Shown one piece after another: positions 62,601 to 64,000 of a stretch of DNA of 64,000 nt (position 1 is its first letter; every line of letters starts with the position of its first letter). The position numbers and the translations under genes were made by a program. The notes under the pieces are model-generated. The model saw only the letters and a list, made by a program, of their open reading frames with translations, was not told the DNA's origin and did not search any database. Source of the stretch: Lagopus muta. Lineage: Eukaryota > Chordata > Aves > Galliformes > Phasianidae. The DNA is taken from contig NC_064439.1 in assembly GCF_023343835.1 (NCBI RefSeq), positions 28,001,933 to 28,065,932 on the forward strand. Direction: 5' to 3'.

Positions 62601-64000
62601 TACTTTAATAATAATAGTAGCATATGGACTAACTAGTATTTTTTAAAATTTAATTGACATACTTCAATATAAAACCATTAGCCATATAGTGTACTATAAA
62701 AATATATATAAAATAATAATAAGCTTTTGTGATATCAAGGCTCCATTTCAATATTATTCCATTGTTCAGAACACAGAAGTATCACATGCAGTTGAGGTTC
62801 CCTCTGAAGTCTTGCAGTTTGGATGACATGAATCAGACATGGATATAATATTGTGACATTACCTATTGTGTATTCTGGTTCATTAGAATTCTTCAAATAA
62901 AACAGCGTTTTATTTGCGACTCAAGACTAATTTGGCTTCTTTTTATAGCTTTTCCTCCTAGTTTGCAGAATGAACTGTCACACATTAGATTAGATTGCTA
63001 TTTCAAAAGAACATTCTGATATATCAAGATACCATACCAATGCAGTTTTCAGAGTAAGGTACTTGTACTAAACTCACTTGCAGCTTTGTCAACCTTGTCA
63101 CCATCGCAGACTTTTAATACCTTCTATTAAAACTGGATTTGTCTCTCTCTTATTATAATAATGTTTATGAGAGAAATAACTGTTTGTGAGCAGACTGTGA
63201 ACATGCATTCAGTTTGAGCAAATGGAAAGTAGGAAGCAGTTCTTTTAAACAGCATATTAAAGCCTTTTCCTTTAATTTTCCTGACTAACTCCTTGGAGTA
63301 CAAAATATTCAGTAAATTATTAAATATCTTTTTCTAAATATAAAATAAGCACTGCATTTAACAAATGAAAATGAAAACACACTTTACCATCATATCACTT
63401 CCAATCAAAAATGTACTCCTTGGTTGCAAAAGCATTTCACTTCCCTTTCCAAAACATTATGCATACACAAATATATAAAATGTATCTATTAATCTCAAAA
63501 GGATATATATCTCTCAGAAAGGATTTATTTCAACAATCAACTTTTCTAATGTAGAACCTTAACCAATGCCCTTACTATTCTTTTATTTCTCTCATATCAA
63601 CATATCATCACACCTACTTATATATATACCTTACAAGTGTAAAATAATTTCACCTCTATTTCAATAGTAATGTGTCTCAGTAAATTATTTGCCCACTGTA
63701 TTTTACTCAAATTTAAGAACTAGTAAAAGTGCATATCAACTGTGCATGTTGTGATGATATGATGATATAGTGATGAAATAACCTGTCAGCTACAGGGAAG
63801 CTCCATGAAGAAATCTGTCATCAATCTTCTTCCAAAATAATTCATACCTTCCAGAGACTTCTAGATAGTGGATACTGACAGAAATTGCAACTACAGCCCA
63901 AGCATCCTGCATTACAGCAGCTGGTGCTTTTTATGGTTTCACTTCCTACAGACTCCCCATCATGCCAGTATTAAATTCACTGTTCCATTCTCAAGCGTGC
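59694..64000. other. Unique AT-rich DNA, no recognised gene
   Basis: There are no dispersed repeats. A perfect inverted repeat with 10-bp arms lies at 62181-62204, and a GATGATAT-like short repeat lies near 63751-63772. Two short splice-bounded segments on the - strand (62319-62380 and 63078-63120) are discussed under findings. Confidence 0.45.

Noticed and set aside
1..64000. Search for prokaryotic-style systems (operons, CRISPR, toxin-antitoxin, phage)
   Set aside because: There are no coding density, ribosome-binding patterns or repeat-spacer arrays. The repeat content is that of a bird nuclear genome.

Overview
The window looks like vertebrate nuclear DNA from a galliform bird (chicken, turkey or a close relative). 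The sequence is AT-rich with few CpGs. Dispersed 3' fragments of CR1 LINEs end in ATTCTATG/GTGATTCTGTG-type tails. There are also four loci with mariner-type elements of the GalluHop/Mariner1_GG kind, whose ends read like CTCCAAAAGTAATGCCTCC, and one solo LTR of a bird endogenous retrovirus. I see no bacterial, phage or organellar signature, no operon and no CRISPR array, and I did not recognise any rRNA or tRNA gene. Open frames are short (longest 173 codons), as expected of intergenic or intronic DNA.

Layout. 1-8182: unique AT-rich DNA with T tracts. 8183-8735: a complete-length GalluHop derivative. 9271-10827: the best protein-coding candidates on the + strand, two exon-like segments whose splice phases agree, possibly followed by a short terminal coding piece. 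12220-12430: a local CpG cluster. 14012-14412: an A/CAAA-rich tract followed by two abutting GalluHop ends. 15399-23830: unique sequence with two CR1 tails. 23831-23935: a terminal-exon candidate on the - strand. 26310-27030: a GalluHop copy interrupted by a CR1. 33676-39761: three CR1 fragments, including the longest (about 580 bp). 40962-41515: a second GalluHop derivative of the same length as the first. 45743-45943 and 59488-59658: two CR1 fragments of one subfamily. 58541-59084: the solo LTR. The rest is unique non-coding DNA with poly-A tracts, one (AT)n tract and one exact 25-bp tandem duplication.

No gene could be named. Short splice-bounded open segments occur on both strands with compatible phases (two possible exon chains, see findings), but in AT-rich DNA many such segments are expected by chance. 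Only three are listed as features, at modest confidence. I found nothing that amounts to a new molecular system. The best-supported points are repeat biology: the nested CR1 insertion, the solo LTR with flanking direct repeats, and the matching lengths of two GalluHop copies.
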